A model generated the notes under the pieces. The model searched no databases and was not told the DNA's origin. It worked only from the letters and a program-made list of their open reading frames with translations. Below are positions 9,535-17,865 of a stretch of DNA of 64,000 nucleotides, piece after piece (within the stretch, counting starts at the first letter, position 1; each line of letters starts with the position of its first letter). Source of the DNA: Streptomyces cellulosae (GTDB taxonomy: Bacteria > Actinomycetota > Actinomycetes > Streptomycetales > Streptomycetaceae); assembly GCF_000721105.1 (NCBI RefSeq), contig NZ_JOEV01000032.1, forward strand, positions 1 through 64,000, given 5' to 3'. The position numbers and the translations under genes were made by a program.

Positions 9535-9700
9535 ACCCCACCTCGTCGATGGTGGTGATCCCGCGCGTCGGCGGCCACCGTGAGGCAGAGGCAGGAGACG
9601 GTCCTGCGGCCATCGACCAGAACAGTGCAGGCACCGCATTGCCCCTGGCCCACCGATGCGTTCCGGATCTGCGCGAACAGCTGACCATCACTCCAGCCGC
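9535..9700 (-). pseudogene. (2Fe-2S)-binding small subunit fragment, CoxS/xanthine dehydrogenase-like
   Basis: The frame reads VGQGQCGACTVLVDGRRTVS followed by CLCLTVAADA. This is the conserved CxxCGxCxVL...C signature of molybdo-hydroxylase small subunits. A one-base slip then leads to ITTIDEVG. Only about 50 residues remain and no partner subunit is nearby. Confidence 0.55.
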
Positions 9701-9730
9701 TGACCGTCGACTGTCCGGCAGGCAGACGAA

Positions 9731-10885
9731 TCAGGTGGTGTGTCCGAGGACGGGGCGATGCCGAGTCGTGCGGGCGGCGGGCACCCCGGCGCCGAGCCGC
9801 TTGAGTTTGATGACGGGGAGGCGGTGGTTGACCGCGACGGCTGTGGTCGTGCCTTCGTCATCCCGCCATCTCAGCAGCGCACTGCGGTCGTCCACCGAGC
9901 CGGCGAGGACTTCGGGGGTCCCGGTGAGCGGCAGTTCGCCGCTGATCTTGATGTCGAGTCCGGACTGCTCGGTCCAGAAGTACGGGTCCGGTCGGTAGGG
10001 CCGGGCCGACGCGCCGTGCAGCAGGCCGGCCGCGGCTGCCCGGCCCTGCTCAACGGCGTTGGTCCAGTGCGGAGTTCGGCGTCCCTGCCGGGACACGACG
10101 TCCCCGGCGGCGACCACGCCGGGAGCGACACGGCAGCACGCGTCGGCGACGAGGCCTCCGGCGGCGTCGAGGGGCAGGCCAGAGTCCTTCAGCCAGTCGG
10201 TGTTCGGTACGTCTCCGACCGCGCACACGATCACGTCGGTCTCGAGGACCCGCTCGCCACAGCGCACGCGGTGTTCGCCCAGGACGTCGACGCCGTCCGG
10301 CGCGACCCGGACACGTATGCCGTGATCCCGCGCGGCCGCGACGGCGAGATCGGCCAGCCATGGTCCGAGGAGCCTTAGCAACGGCGTGACGAGGTCGACC
10401 ACCGTGACGTCCAGGCCCAGGGCGCGGCAGGTCGTGGCGATCTCCATGCCGAGGAAGCCGCCGCCCAGCACGATGGCGTTGCGGGCGCCGGCTAGCCGGG
10501 AGGCGAGGGCCGAGGCGTCATCCAGGGTGCGCACCACCAGATCGTCGCCGCCGGTCAGGCGACGGGCCCGGGCGCCGGTGGCGACGACCAGCCCGTCGTA
10601 CGGCACCTGCGTGCCGTCGGTCAGCGTCACCGCACGGCCGCGGATGTCCAGCTGCGCGGCCCGTGCCCCGGTGCGGAAGTCGATGTCCTCGCCGGGAGGG
10701 GGAAGCAGGGCTGATTCCGCAGGTTCCCGGCCGGCGAGGACGCCCTTGGACAGCGGGACCCGCGAGTAGGGCGGGTGAGGCTCGTCGGACAGGACGGTCA
10801 CCTGTCCGTCGAACCCCTCTGTCCGCAGGCTCTCCGCTGCCGTCAGCGCTGCGATGGACCCGCCGACCACGACGATTCGCTTCAC
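9731..10885 (-). CDS. FAD-dependent ferredoxin reductase
   Basis: A 384-residue reductase of the putidaredoxin/rhodocoxin reductase type, passing electrons from NAD(P)H to the adjacent ferredoxin. FAD-binding GGSIAALTAA at the N-terminus; NAD(P)-binding LGGGFLGME in the middle; a second FAD motif VVAAGDVV; an aromatic segment HWTNAVEQGRAAAAG; and a reductase-type C-terminal domain. It starts with a GTG that overlaps the ferredoxin stop (GTGA), so the two are translationally coupled. It is the last gene of the P450-ferredoxin-reductase operon. Confidence 0.92.
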   Translation of the reverse strand: MKRIVVVGGSIAALTAAESLRTEGFDGQVTVLSDEPHPPYSRVPLSKGVLAGREPAESALLPPPGEDIDFRTGARAAQLDIRGRAVTLTDGTQVPYDGLVVATGARARRLTGGDDLVVRTLDDASALASRLAGARNAIVLGGGFLGMEIATTCRALGLDVTVVDLVTPLLRLLGPWLADLAVAAARDHGIRVRVAPDGVDVLGEHRVRCGERVLETDVIVCAVGDVPNTDWLKDSGLPLDAAGGLVADACCRVAPGVVAAGDVVSRQGRRTPHWTNAVEQGRAAAAGLLHGASARPYRPDPYFWTEQSGLDIKISGELPLTGTPEVLAGSVDDRSALLRWRDDEGTTTAVAVNHRLPVIKLKRLGAGVPAARTTRHRPVLGHTT

Positions 10886-11076
10886 GACTGGACCTTCAGG
10901 GCCGCGACGGGGCAGACCCGTACGGCAGCGGCGACGGCGCTCTCGTGCTCCGGGGCCACCTCCTCGTGGGTCAGGTGCAGTTCGCCCTCGTTGTCGAGCC
11001 GGAATACGTCGGGTGCGGTCTGCTCACACAGTCCGTGACCCTCGCAACGGTCGAAGTCCACCACGATCCTCGACAT
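10882..11076 (-). CDS. 3Fe-4S ferredoxin partner of a P450
   Basis: 64 residues with Cys11, Cys17 and Cys55 in CEGHGLC and CPVAAL. The position normally holding the fourth ligand is not a cysteine, which fits a [3Fe-4S] cluster typical of actinomycete P450 ferredoxins. Acidic overall. It starts 1 bp after the P450 stop, with GGAAGGGAAG as ribosome site, and its stop overlaps the reductase start. Role: single-electron carrier from reductase to P450. Confidence 0.95.
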   Translation of the reverse strand: MSRIVVDFDRCEGHGLCEQTAPDVFRLDNEGELHLTHEEVAPEHESAVAAAVRVCPVAALKVQS

Positions 11077-11077
11077 G

Positions 11078-12274
11078 TCACTTCCCTTCCGCGCGTACCG
11101 TGACGGGGAGCGAGGCCAGGCCGCGGATCACGTTGTTGAGCTTGCGGACCGGCTCGCCCGCGAGCTCGATCGACGACGTGCGCCGCACCAGCGCGCCGAG
11201 TACCGCCTGCGCCTCCAGGCGGGCCAGCCCCTGGCCGGCGCAGCCGTGGACGCCGTAGCCGAAGCCGACGTGGTCGACCGGGTTGCGGCGGACGAGGAAC
11301 TCCTCGGGACGCTCCCACTTGCGTTCGTCCCGGTTGGCCGAGGCCCAGGACAGCAGGACTTTGGTGTCGGCGGGGATGGTGATGCCCTCGATGTCCACCG
11401 GCTGGGTGGTGCGCCGGAAGAAGCCCTGTGCGGGGGATTCCAGCCGCAGTGACTCCTCGAACGCCGGTCCGAGGAGTGCCGGTTCCGCGCGCACCTCCTG
11501 ATACGCCTCGGGATGCCGGGCGAAGAGGAGGATCGTGTTGCCGATGCCGTTGATGGTGGTGTCCATGCTCGCGACCACGTACGCGGACAACAGCGGCACC
11601 ACGGAGGCCGGTTCGATTTCTCCCCGGTCCGCGGCCTGGTGGACGGCGGCGGCCCAGCCGTCCGGGCGGAGGTTCTCCGGCACCATCACCGTGTTCAGAT
11701 ACTCGAACATTTGGCCGATGAAGGGAAGGGACGCCTGGGCGCGGGCGTTGAACGGGCCGAAGGTGTTGAACGCCGCGTCCGCGAACGACAGCAGCGGGCC
11801 CCTCGCTTCCTCGGTGAGCCCGATCAGGTCGGCGACCACGGTCACGGGGAACACCGCGGCAAGATCCGCTACGGCATCGAAATCACCCTTGGCCACGGCG
11901 CCGGCGACGAGGTCGTCCGCGAGGTCGGCGATCCGGGTGCGGAGCTTGGCCAGGGCCTTGGGGGCGAGCTTGTCGGACAGCACCGCCCGAAGCCGGGTGT
12001 GGTCCGGCGGATCGCTGGCCAGCACGCTTCCCTTCATCGGGGCGTTGAACTGGTCCTCGTAGCCGACACCCTGCGCCGACGAGAAACGTTCGTGGTCGGC
12101 CAGAGCCGCGCGGACGGAGTCGTAGCGGGGAACGACCCAGGCATCGTAGGTGGTCAGCCGTACCGCAGGGCCGGCTTCCCGGAGCTGGCGGAGAGCCGGG
12201 TACGGGTCGCGCAACACCTCGTCGGAGAACAGGTCGACGTCGGAGGTGGGCACAGGCAGGGTCGCATGCGTCAC
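11078..12274 (-). CDS. Cytochrome P450
   Basis: A soluble 398-residue monooxygenase. The I-helix reads VVASMDTT (233-240), the K-helix ESLR (274-277), and the haem loop FGYGVHGCAGQG with ligand Cys345. The GTG at 12274 was chosen because AAAGGAG lies 8 bp upstream; a longer frame reaches 12361 but would cover the operator. The N-terminus (RYDSVRAALADHERFSSAQG) and the VRKLNNVIRGLASLPV tail resemble CYP199-like enzymes that oxidise para-substituted benzoates. That substrate guess rests on resemblance only. First gene of a three-gene operon, divergent from a TetR. Confidence 0.93.
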   Translation of the reverse strand: MTHATLPVPTSDVDLFSDEVLRDPYPALRQLREAGPAVRLTTYDAWVVPRYDSVRAALADHERFSSAQGVGYEDQFNAPMKGSVLASDPPDHTRLRAVLSDKLAPKALAKLRTRIADLADDLVAGAVAKGDFDAVADLAAVFPVTVVADLIGLTEEARGPLLSFADAAFNTFGPFNARAQASLPFIGQMFEYLNTVMVPENLRPDGWAAAVHQAADRGEIEPASVVPLLSAYVVASMDTTINGIGNTILLFARHPEAYQEVRAEPALLGPAFEESLRLESPAQGFFRRTTQPVDIEGITIPADTKVLLSWASANRDERKWERPEEFLVRRNPVDHVGFGYGVHGCAGQGLARLEAQAVLGALVRRTSSIELAGEPVRKLNNVIRGLASLPVTVRAEGK

Positions 12275-12346
12275 AGCGGACTCTCCTTTGGGTGTTGTCG
12301 AGCCTGCGGCCCGGTGAGTGTGGTTCTCGCATCCCCAAGAGGGGTA

Positions 12347-12368
12347 AACCGTAGTGTGCACTACGGTT
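12347..12368. promoter_or_regulatory. Palindromic TetR operator between P450 and TetR
   Basis: AACCGTAGTG, TG, CACTACGGTT: a perfect 10-bp inverted repeat. It lies 72 bp from the P450 start and 106 bp from the TetR start. Probable binding site of the TetR at 12475, controlling both directions. Confidence 0.8.
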
Positions 12369-12474
12369 AGCGGGAAGCATCCGACTCACGGTGGGGCGCT
12401 GTCAATGGTTGCGCCGAGGTTTCCACGGCGTATCGGCAAGCCGGATGCCGGCGATTCACGGAGAGAATGGCGGG

Positions 12475-13125
12475 GTGACAGCCACGGACAGGAACAACGA
12501 GCTCGCGATACGTCCACCGCGACAGGAACGGACCCGGCAGGCATGGACACGGATCCTCGACGCGGGTGCCGCGATCATCGAGGAGGGCGGGTACGAGGCT
12601 TTCACCATCGCGGCCGTATGCGAGCGCGCCAAGGTCGCCCCACGGGCCATCTACGACCGTACAACCAGCAAAGACGCCCTCTTCCTCGCCGTCTACGAGC
12701 ACGGTCTCAGCCGCATCCGCGCCGACGAGGAGGTCTTCGACCGCGAGGAGCGCTGGGCCGGCCTCGACGCGCGCACCCTGGTGGCCGAGGCCGTCGCCGA
12801 ATTCGCCGGGATCTTCGAGCGCCACGCGGCGTTCCTCAAACCGATGGTGCTGCTCAGCGGCGCCCACTCGGAGGTCTACCGCCGGGCCCGTGCCTACACC
12901 GCGCAGATGGCGGACCGGTTCACCGCTGTGGTCCTCGGCGCCGCGCACGAGATCACACACCCCGATCCCGAAACGGCCGTACGCCTCTGCTTCAGCACGG
13001 TCTTCGCCTCTCTCATGATGCGGGTCGGCTACGGCCCGGACTTTGCCGCTCCCGCCGCCGACCCCGACGCCTTCGTCCGACACCTCACCCAGACAGCGGT
13101 GCGGTACCTGTTCGACGGCGAGTGA
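12475..13125 (+). CDS. TetR-family regulator of the P450 operon
   Basis: 216 residues. The HTH is RILDAGAAIIEEGGYEAFTI followed by AAVCERAKVAPRAIYDRTTS; the C-terminus is a helical ligand-binding domain. The GTG at 12475 has GGAGAG upstream; an in-frame ATG at 12445 is possible. Divergent from the P450 across a perfect palindrome, so it most likely represses the operon until a substrate-like ligand binds. Confidence 0.88.
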   Translation: MTATDRNNELAIRPPRQERTRQAWTRILDAGAAIIEEGGYEAFTIAAVCERAKVAPRAIYDRTTSKDALFLAVYEHGLSRIRADEEVFDREERWAGLDARTLVAEAVAEFAGIFERHAAFLKPMVLLSGAHSEVYRRARAYTAQMADRFTAVVLGAAHEITHPDPETAVRLCFSTVFASLMMRVGYGPDFAAPAADPDAFVRHLTQTAVRYLFDGE

Positions 13126-13324
13126 GTCGCCCGGCGGCGGCGCGGGTGCGCCACCTGCCAAGTCCGGCGGGACGGCACGCACACTGCGGTGCCCTCGACA
13201 TGAAGCGGACGCTCGCCATTGCCTTGACACCTCGCGTTCTCGGTACTCGGGCGGAGGCTGTCGGCAGTCTCGGGCGGGGGAGCGGGCGCTGCGCTCTCGG
13301 TGAGGGTCCGGGTGATATCCGGTC

Positions 13325-13720
13325 CCCCAGCAGGCAGGCCCGCCATGGTCGCCCAGTTCGCCTCCACCGACTGCCGGGCCTGCCCGTCAAGGACGCAGTG
13401 CACCTCCTCCCGGAGGGTCAGCCGGATACTCACCCTGCGGCCGAAAGAGCTGCACGAGATCCAGACTGCCGCCCGCGCCGAGCAGAAGATCCAGACCTGG
13501 CGGGACAAGTACAAACTGCCCGCCTGGGTCGAGGGCACGATCAACCAGGCCCTGGACATGACGGGAATCCGCCGCGCCCGCTACCGAGGACTGGCCAAGG
13601 TCCGCCTCCAGCACCTCTTCCCGCCACCGCCCCGAACGTCATCCGCCTCGACGCCTACTGGAGCACCACCCTGCTCAGCAGGCTCCGGACCAGCAGACTC
13701 GAACGCGGGATACCGTGGAG
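13325..13720 (+). pseudogene. IS1182-type transposase C-terminal relic
   Basis: Contains ACPSRTQCTSSRR, TLRPKELHEIQTAARAEQKI, WRDKYKLPAWVEGTINQALD and RRARYRGLAKVRLQH, all typical of the IS1182 transposase C-terminus with its cysteine pairs. After about 13615 the frame shifts and APNVIRLDAYWSTT continues one frame away. The N-terminal half is missing. Confidence 0.65.
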
Positions 13721-13873
13721 GGAGATCTGCTGCGCAAGGCGTTCAGCCCTTGGCAGATGGTGTGGAAACGCCATCGCAGGTGGACGGCCGACGGGTGCGT
13801 CGGTAGCCCGTGCCCCGGGAGGCGATAAGCCACCCGCGCCGACGTACCGCTTACACAACTGGCCACTGACCGC

Positions 13874-14245
13874 CTACGCACAAGGGTGCGGGTGCCGTGA
13901 GAAGACGCCGTGCGTGTGGACAGCGCGCGGGATGCGGGGGAGGAGCACCGAGGGGTCGTCGCCCGGGTAGAGGTGCAGGGTCCGCCAGCTGTGGATGCGG
14001 TCCATGTACGCGGCGGCGGCCCCGACGATGTCCGCCCACCGGTGGTGTCCCAGGACGACGGACCTGTCCGGGTAAAGGCTGTCATCGATCGGAGCTCCGA
14101 TGCCTGCGACGTACAGCCCGCCGTAGGTGATGAACCCGTTGTCGGCCGCGTCCTCGCCGCTGGGGGTCCAGATGCCTTCAGCAGGAACAGTCGTGCCGTC
14201 GCCGGCTTCGCTGGTCTCGATCTCGTACAGGGCCGTGGTCACCAT
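13874..14245 (-). CDS. Hypothetical protein, probably 3-prime truncated
   Basis: 123 residues, well biased for coding: an acidic N-terminus (TTALYEIETSEAGDG), a Trp-containing centre (EGIWTPSGEDAADNGFITYG) and YPDRSVVLGHHRWADIVGAA. The last part (HPHPCA) is unlike the rest and leads into IS debris on its left, so the real C-terminus is probably lost. No family recognised and no membrane segment. Confidence 0.5.
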   Translation of the reverse strand: MVTTALYEIETSEAGDGTTVPAEGIWTPSGEDAADNGFITYGGLYVAGIGAPIDDSLYPDRSVVLGHHRWADIVGAAAAYMDRIHSWRTLHLYPGDDPSVLLPRIPRAVHTHGVFSRHPHPCA

Positions 14246-14377
14246 GGAGCACTCACGTCCTCGAGGAGGGCCGTCAGGAGCTCGCCGGCGACGCCTGACC
14301 GGCGTGCTCCAGCAGCCGAGGCAGCGTGCCCACGCTCCCGCCGCAGGGGTGGCGCACTGAACGGTTAGTCAAGCTGT

Positions 14378-14413
14378 GGGCCGGTTGCCGGAACAGCTGC
14401 CGGCAACCGGCCC
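14378..14413 (-). terminator. Perfect 14-bp hairpin ending the membrane/HTH operon
   Basis: GGGCCGGTTGCCGG (14378-14391) pairs exactly with 14400-14413 around an 8-nt loop. It is 18 bp past the stop of the winged-helix gene. Confidence 0.9.
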
Positions 14414-14430
14414 GCCCCGATCGGCAGGGA

Positions 14431-14778
14431 CTAACGCTGTAAGTTCAGGTTCAGCAAGGCCGTGAGAGCGTTGACCTCCTGCTTCAGTGCCTTCTTGCCT
14501 GCTCTGCTGATGGAGATCCACGTTCGCGGCCTTCGGCCTTCGTAGCCTTTGCGGACCGAGACCAGATCGTGGCGGGCGAGGATCTCGATGTGCTTGCCGA
14601 GATTGCCGTCGGTGAGCTGCAGCCTCGCCTTCAGATAGGCGAAGTCCGCCTGATGGACCTCTGCGAGGACCACGAGCAGTCCGAGCCGGGTCCGCTGATG
14701 GACGACGTCGTCCAAGTGCACGGCGGCCGAGACGTCGGGAGTCTGCTGAACCTTTGGTACATCCTCCTCGCGGCTCAC
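14431..14778 (-). CDS. Winged-helix regulator (MarR/HTH_34-like)
   Basis: 115 residues from the GTG that overlaps the preceding stop (GTGA at 14775-14778). The winged helix is recognisable: RTRLGLLVVLAEVHQADFAY, LQLTDGNLGKHIEILARHDL and GRRPRTWISISRAGKKAL. It belongs to the small one-domain regulators often paired with a membrane protein. Coupling to the upstream membrane gene suggests the two act together, for instance with the regulator repressing the pair at the palindrome 15415-15426. Confidence 0.82.
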   Translation of the reverse strand: MSREEDVPKVQQTPDVSAAVHLDDVVHQRTRLGLLVVLAEVHQADFAYLKARLQLTDGNLGKHIEILARHDLVSVRKGYEGRRPRTWISISRAGKKALKQEVNALTALLNLNLQR

Positions 14779-15389
14779 GCAGCCAGCCTCCGCTCCCGCC
14801 ACATGGCGGCCAGTCCACCGGCCAACAGGAGCAGTCCAGCCGCTCCAGTGATGATCGTCGGCGCGCCCTCAAAATAACCCGACTGCGGCTGGAACCAGCC
14901 CAGGTCGTACGCCGCGCGGTACAGCAGGTTCTCCAGCGTGGCTGTGAACGTCCCCAGCACCCCGATGACAGCGAAGAGCACCGCGAAAGCCCCGAGGTAG
15001 GCGTTGCGCTGCCGCACTGCCAACACCAGCAAGCCGATCCCGATGACCGGCAACTGGACAGCGGCCAGCGGGAGCACCAAGGCGAAGACCCCAAGCAAGA
15101 TCCAGCCAGTCTTCGCGTAAGGCGCGTCACCTGAGCCGACACCAACACGAACCAGCCGGCGCCGATACCACCAAGCCACCAGCAGAAAACCCATCGGGGC
15201 GACGATCGACCAGTACAGCAGGCTCAGCAACGACAACTGCCCCGCAAGGGGGACGTACCCGAGCGTTAGCGCACCGAAGGCCAGCAACGGCACAGACGAC
15301 GATCTTCGTTCCCCTCGCGCCATCCGGCGGAGGCGTTCCACCTCAGTCAAGACACCACCGGGCTCGGCAGCTGTTCCCATCACGTCCAC
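14775..15389 (-). CDS. Multi-pass membrane protein of unknown function
   Basis: 204 residues. A charged N-terminus (EVERLRRMARGERRSS) is followed by about five hydrophobic segments: VPLLAFGALTLGYV, LLYWSIVAPMGFLLVAW, GWILLGVFALVLPLAAV, AYLGAFAVLFAVIGVLG and IITGAAGLLLLAGGLAA. The last is followed by a basic tail (MWRERRLAA). No transporter or enzyme motif is visible. First gene of a two-gene unit with the winged-helix regulator, ending at a strong terminator. Confidence 0.8.
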   Translation of the reverse strand: MDVMGTAAEPGGVLTEVERLRRMARGERRSSSVPLLAFGALTLGYVPLAGQLSLLSLLYWSIVAPMGFLLVAWWYRRRLVRVGVGSGDAPYAKTGWILLGVFALVLPLAAVQLPVIGIGLLVLAVRQRNAYLGAFAVLFAVIGVLGTFTATLENLLYRAAYDLGWFQPQSGYFEGAPTIITGAAGLLLLAGGLAAMWRERRLAA

Positions 15390-15414
15390 CCGCTTCCAAG
15401 AGCGACCTGGACCA

Positions 15415-15426
15415 GAGAGTACTCTC
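15415..15426. promoter_or_regulatory. Palindrome GAGAGTACTCTC upstream of the membrane gene
   Basis: A perfect 12-bp palindrome 26 bp upstream of the start at 15389. Its position fits an operator for the winged-helix regulator of the same operon. Confidence 0.45.
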
Positions 15427-15507
15427 CGATACAGAGTTCCTAGATCGGTCGAATGGCCATTTTCTAGTCAAGGGCAGGTCCCCGGGCTACGTGGAAGGCA
15501 TAGCCGC

Positions 15508-15615
15508 ATGACATGGTCCTTGCCCGAGCCGATGCTCATCGTGGCCTTGGAAAACCCTGACTTGCCCGCTGGGTGGGCCGCGGAGAAAAAGATCCGGACT
15601 CAGCGGTCGTCATGA
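15508..15615 (+). pseudogene. N-terminal stub of an ATP-dependent DNA ligase
   Basis: MTWSLPEPMLIVALENPDLP followed by AGWAAEKK matches the opening of actinomycete ATP-dependent ligases (W.LPEPML....P.LP.GWAAEPKWDG). The catalytic Lys segment is lost and the frame stops after 35 residues. It abuts a Tn3 relic. Confidence 0.45.
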
Positions 15616-15639
15616 GCGCAGGCTATGGGACTGCCCCGA

Positions 15640-15990
15640 CAAGCAACCCCTGGCTTTGCGCACCGAACCGTGTTCGCCCGGACAGCTCCTAGGACGGGTG
15701 GTCCGTCGGCTGTTGGACGCATCGGAGCCGCCCGTACCCGGACCGCCCAGGCGGTTCTCCTGATCATGCTCGTCCACGGCGTCCTTGTCCGAATGGCCCG
15801 CAACCCCGGGCACGGTGGGGACCTGGAAGGAGTGGCGGCTCAGCGCGTTGATGCGGTGGCGGACGAACGGGGGACAGACGGGCGATGGCCCTCGCCGTGG
15901 AGGCGGTGTCGAACAGCACGAGCGCGTTCAGGACCAGGCCGATGGTGCCGATCTGGTCCTCCACACCCTCCTGGTAGCGCTGAATGGAGC
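15640..15990 (-). pseudogene. Tn3-family transposase C-terminal relic
   Basis: RYQEGVEDQIGTIGLVLNAL followed by VLFDT is the conserved EGQEDQLGALGLVLN block of Tn3 transposases. After a deletion, FVRHRINALSRHSFQVP in the next frame matches the LSP....HIN.LGRY.F end. The orientation is opposite to the relic at 17866-18299. Confidence 0.6.
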
Positions 15991-16018
15991 CGGAAGAGGA
16001 ACTCGCTGCTTCCGGTCA

Positions 16019-16785
16019 TCAACACTTCGCCCAGAACGCGGTCAGCGCGCCGGCCCCGCGCGCTGGGTCCTGGGTCATCCACCAGTGGCCGAGCCCCTCC
16101 AGGGTGCCGACGCGAGCGCCCGCGCGACGGGCCGCACGCCGGCGTTGCAGGTCGGTGCCACCATGTGGTCCCCGGTGGCGATCAGCGCCAGGCCGGGCCG
16201 CTGCGAGGCCTGCTCCAGGTGATGGCCGAGCTCGGCCATCACCGGTTGTGCGGCGGAGCGGTAGAGCGCGAGGACCGCCCGGCCCATCGTCTCGTTCTGC
16301 GCCGTGGCGACCTGCTCGGCCACCGGCCTGCTCATGCCGCGCTCGACGAGCGAGGCGGTGCGCGTCTCGACGGCTGCGCCGAACCGCTCGGCGACGTCGG
16401 TTTCTCCGTCTCCAGGGGTCTGCCAACGCTGGGCCAGCTCATGCCAGAGGTAGTCCCGGTCGAATATCCCGACGACGTCGCTCGTCCAGCTGCGCAGCAG
16501 GTCCGGTCGGCTGACGGCGACATTCACCACGTGTGCGCCGCCCCAGTCGTGACCGACCAGGTCGACGGGTTCCCCGATCTCCTCCAGTGCTCCGATCAGC
16601 CAGTCGCGGTATTCGTCGACCGTCGCGCCGAACCCGTCGGGCAGGGGCGCGCCGAATCCGGGTGGCGAGAGGCAGATCAGCCCGGCCCGCGGCGAACCGG
16701 CGCGGTCGAGCTCCGCGAGCAACGGGTCCCATACGGCCGCCGTTTCGGGATTGCCATGGACGAATACGGCCGGCACCGCGCTCAC
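16019..16785 (-). CDS. Alpha/beta hydrolase (haloalkane dehalogenase/epoxide hydrolase type), frame break near the C-terminus
   Basis: Oxyanion motif HGNPET (10-15) and nucleophile elbow VGHDWGG with Asp80, so the catalytic base is Asp as in haloalkane dehalogenases and epoxide hydrolases, not Ser. The first frame ends at 16075 with an unlikely tail. One frame away, LEGLGHWWMTQDPARGA runs to 16019 and supplies the catalytic His in the expected place. A slip near 16125 is therefore needed to join them: either a real frameshift or a sequence error. It overlaps the DUF1330 gene by 4 bp (ATGA). Confidence 0.75.
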
Positions 16786-17150
16786 GCCCCCATCCGTGAG
16801 GTCGGTTGCAGAACCGCCTCGACGAGCGCCTCGCTGCGCAGATGGGTCACCGCGCGGTACTCGGGGTCACGGATCATGTCAACGAACGCCTGACGGTTCG
16901 GGTAGCGCACCAGCGCCACCATGTCCCAGGCCTGCCCGTCCTCGGCGACCAGCGCACGCCCGCCGGTGCCCAGGTACTCCACCTGCAGCCCGTAGCGCGC
17001 GTTGATCCCCGCGCCGAGCGCATCGGCGTAGCGCTGATAGCTCTCCCTGCCGCCGTCCGGGCGGAAACGCAGGAGGTTCAGCATCACCACGGGACCGCCC
17101 GGGTCCTCCGCGAGCAGGACGTCCAAGTCGCGGTCTTCGATCTCGATCAT
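16782..17150 (-). CDS. DUF1330/antibiotic-monooxygenase-like small protein
   Basis: 122 residues with the ferredoxin-like dimeric alpha/beta barrel pattern: VVMLNLLRFRPDGGRESYQR, an Asp-Met-Val core strand (AWDMVALVRYPNRQAFVDMI) and RDPEYRAVTHLRSEAL. Such proteins are small cytosolic enzymes or ligand binders of unclear chemistry. First gene of a two-gene unit with the Asp-type hydrolase and divergent from a TetR. Confidence 0.82.
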   Translation of the reverse strand: MIEIEDRDLDVLLAEDPGGPVVMLNLLRFRPDGGRESYQRYADALGAGINARYGLQVEYLGTGGRALVAEDGQAWDMVALVRYPNRQAFVDMIRDPEYRAVTHLRSEALVEAVLQPTSRMGA

Positions 17151-17196
17151 TCAAGGCTCCAGGTCAGGAGGTTGTCGGGAGACGCCACACTCACAT

Positions 17197-17218
17197 ACTT
17201 GTCGGTTGACACGCAAGT
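17197..17218. promoter_or_regulatory. Imperfect inverted repeat between DUF1330 and TetR
   Basis: ACTTG at 17197-17201 and CAAGT at 17214-17218 form the outer arms of a 22-bp element containing TTGACA. It sits 47 bp from the DUF1330 start and 20 bp from the TetR start, as expected for a shared TetR operator. Confidence 0.45.
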
Positions 17219-17237
17219 TTTTTGTTAGGGTGCCCGC

Positions 17238-17840
17238 ATGGCCACCACTCGCCGCACCCAGCAAGAACGCCGGGTCCATGCCGAAGCCGCACTGCTGAAC
17301 GCCGCCGCCGAACTGGTTGTCGAGCACGGGGTGCGGTCGCTGACACTGGCGCGGGTGGGGGAACGGGCCGGCTACAGCCGCGGGATCGTCACCCACCACT
17401 TCGGATCCAAGCAGGCCCTGCTCGAGCGGCTGGCCCGCTCGACCCAAGCAGGCTTCGTGCCCGGGCTCGCGGACCTCCCGCCCGGACTCGACCGGCTCCT
17501 GCGACTCATCGACGGGTACGTCGGCGCCCTCGGGGACGCCGGAACGATGCACCGGGCCTTCCTGCTCCTGTGGGCCGAAGCAGCCACCGCCTCCGAGCTG
17601 GCACCGATCTTCCGCGAGCGCGACGAGGCATTCCGCCGCGACCTGCGCGACGATGTCGCCGCCGCGATCACCGACGGCGACGTACGTCCGGACACCGAGC
17701 CCGACGATGTCGCCGTCGCGGTCGTCGGACAACTGCGCGGCATCGGACTGCAACGCCTCCTCGACCCCCCTGCCGTCGACACCGCACGGCTGCGCCACAC
17801 CGTCACCGATCACTGGCGCCAGGCACTGCGCGTCCCATAG
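17238..17840 (+). CDS. TetR-family regulator
   Basis: 200 residues. HTH: AAELVVEHGVRSLTLARVGE followed by RAGYSRGIVTHHFGSKQALL. The C-terminus is a TetR ligand domain (DGYVGALGDAGTMHRAFLLL). Divergent from the DUF1330-hydrolase unit with an inverted repeat between, so probably its local repressor. The three genes form a cassette flanked by Tn3 relics. Confidence 0.88.
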   Translation: MATTRRTQQERRVHAEAALLNAAAELVVEHGVRSLTLARVGERAGYSRGIVTHHFGSKQALLERLARSTQAGFVPGLADLPPGLDRLLRLIDGYVGALGDAGTMHRAFLLLWAEAATASELAPIFRERDEAFRRDLRDDVAAAITDGDVRPDTEPDDVAVAVVGQLRGIGLQRLLDPPAVDTARLRHTVTDHWRQALRVP

Positions 17841-17865
17841 ATGTGGGAGGGGGCGAGGGGCATCC

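Noticed and set aside
12275..12361. Longer P450 start at 12361
   Set aside because: It would put the TetR operator inside the coding region and has no ribosome site; the GTG at 12274 has AAAGGAG.
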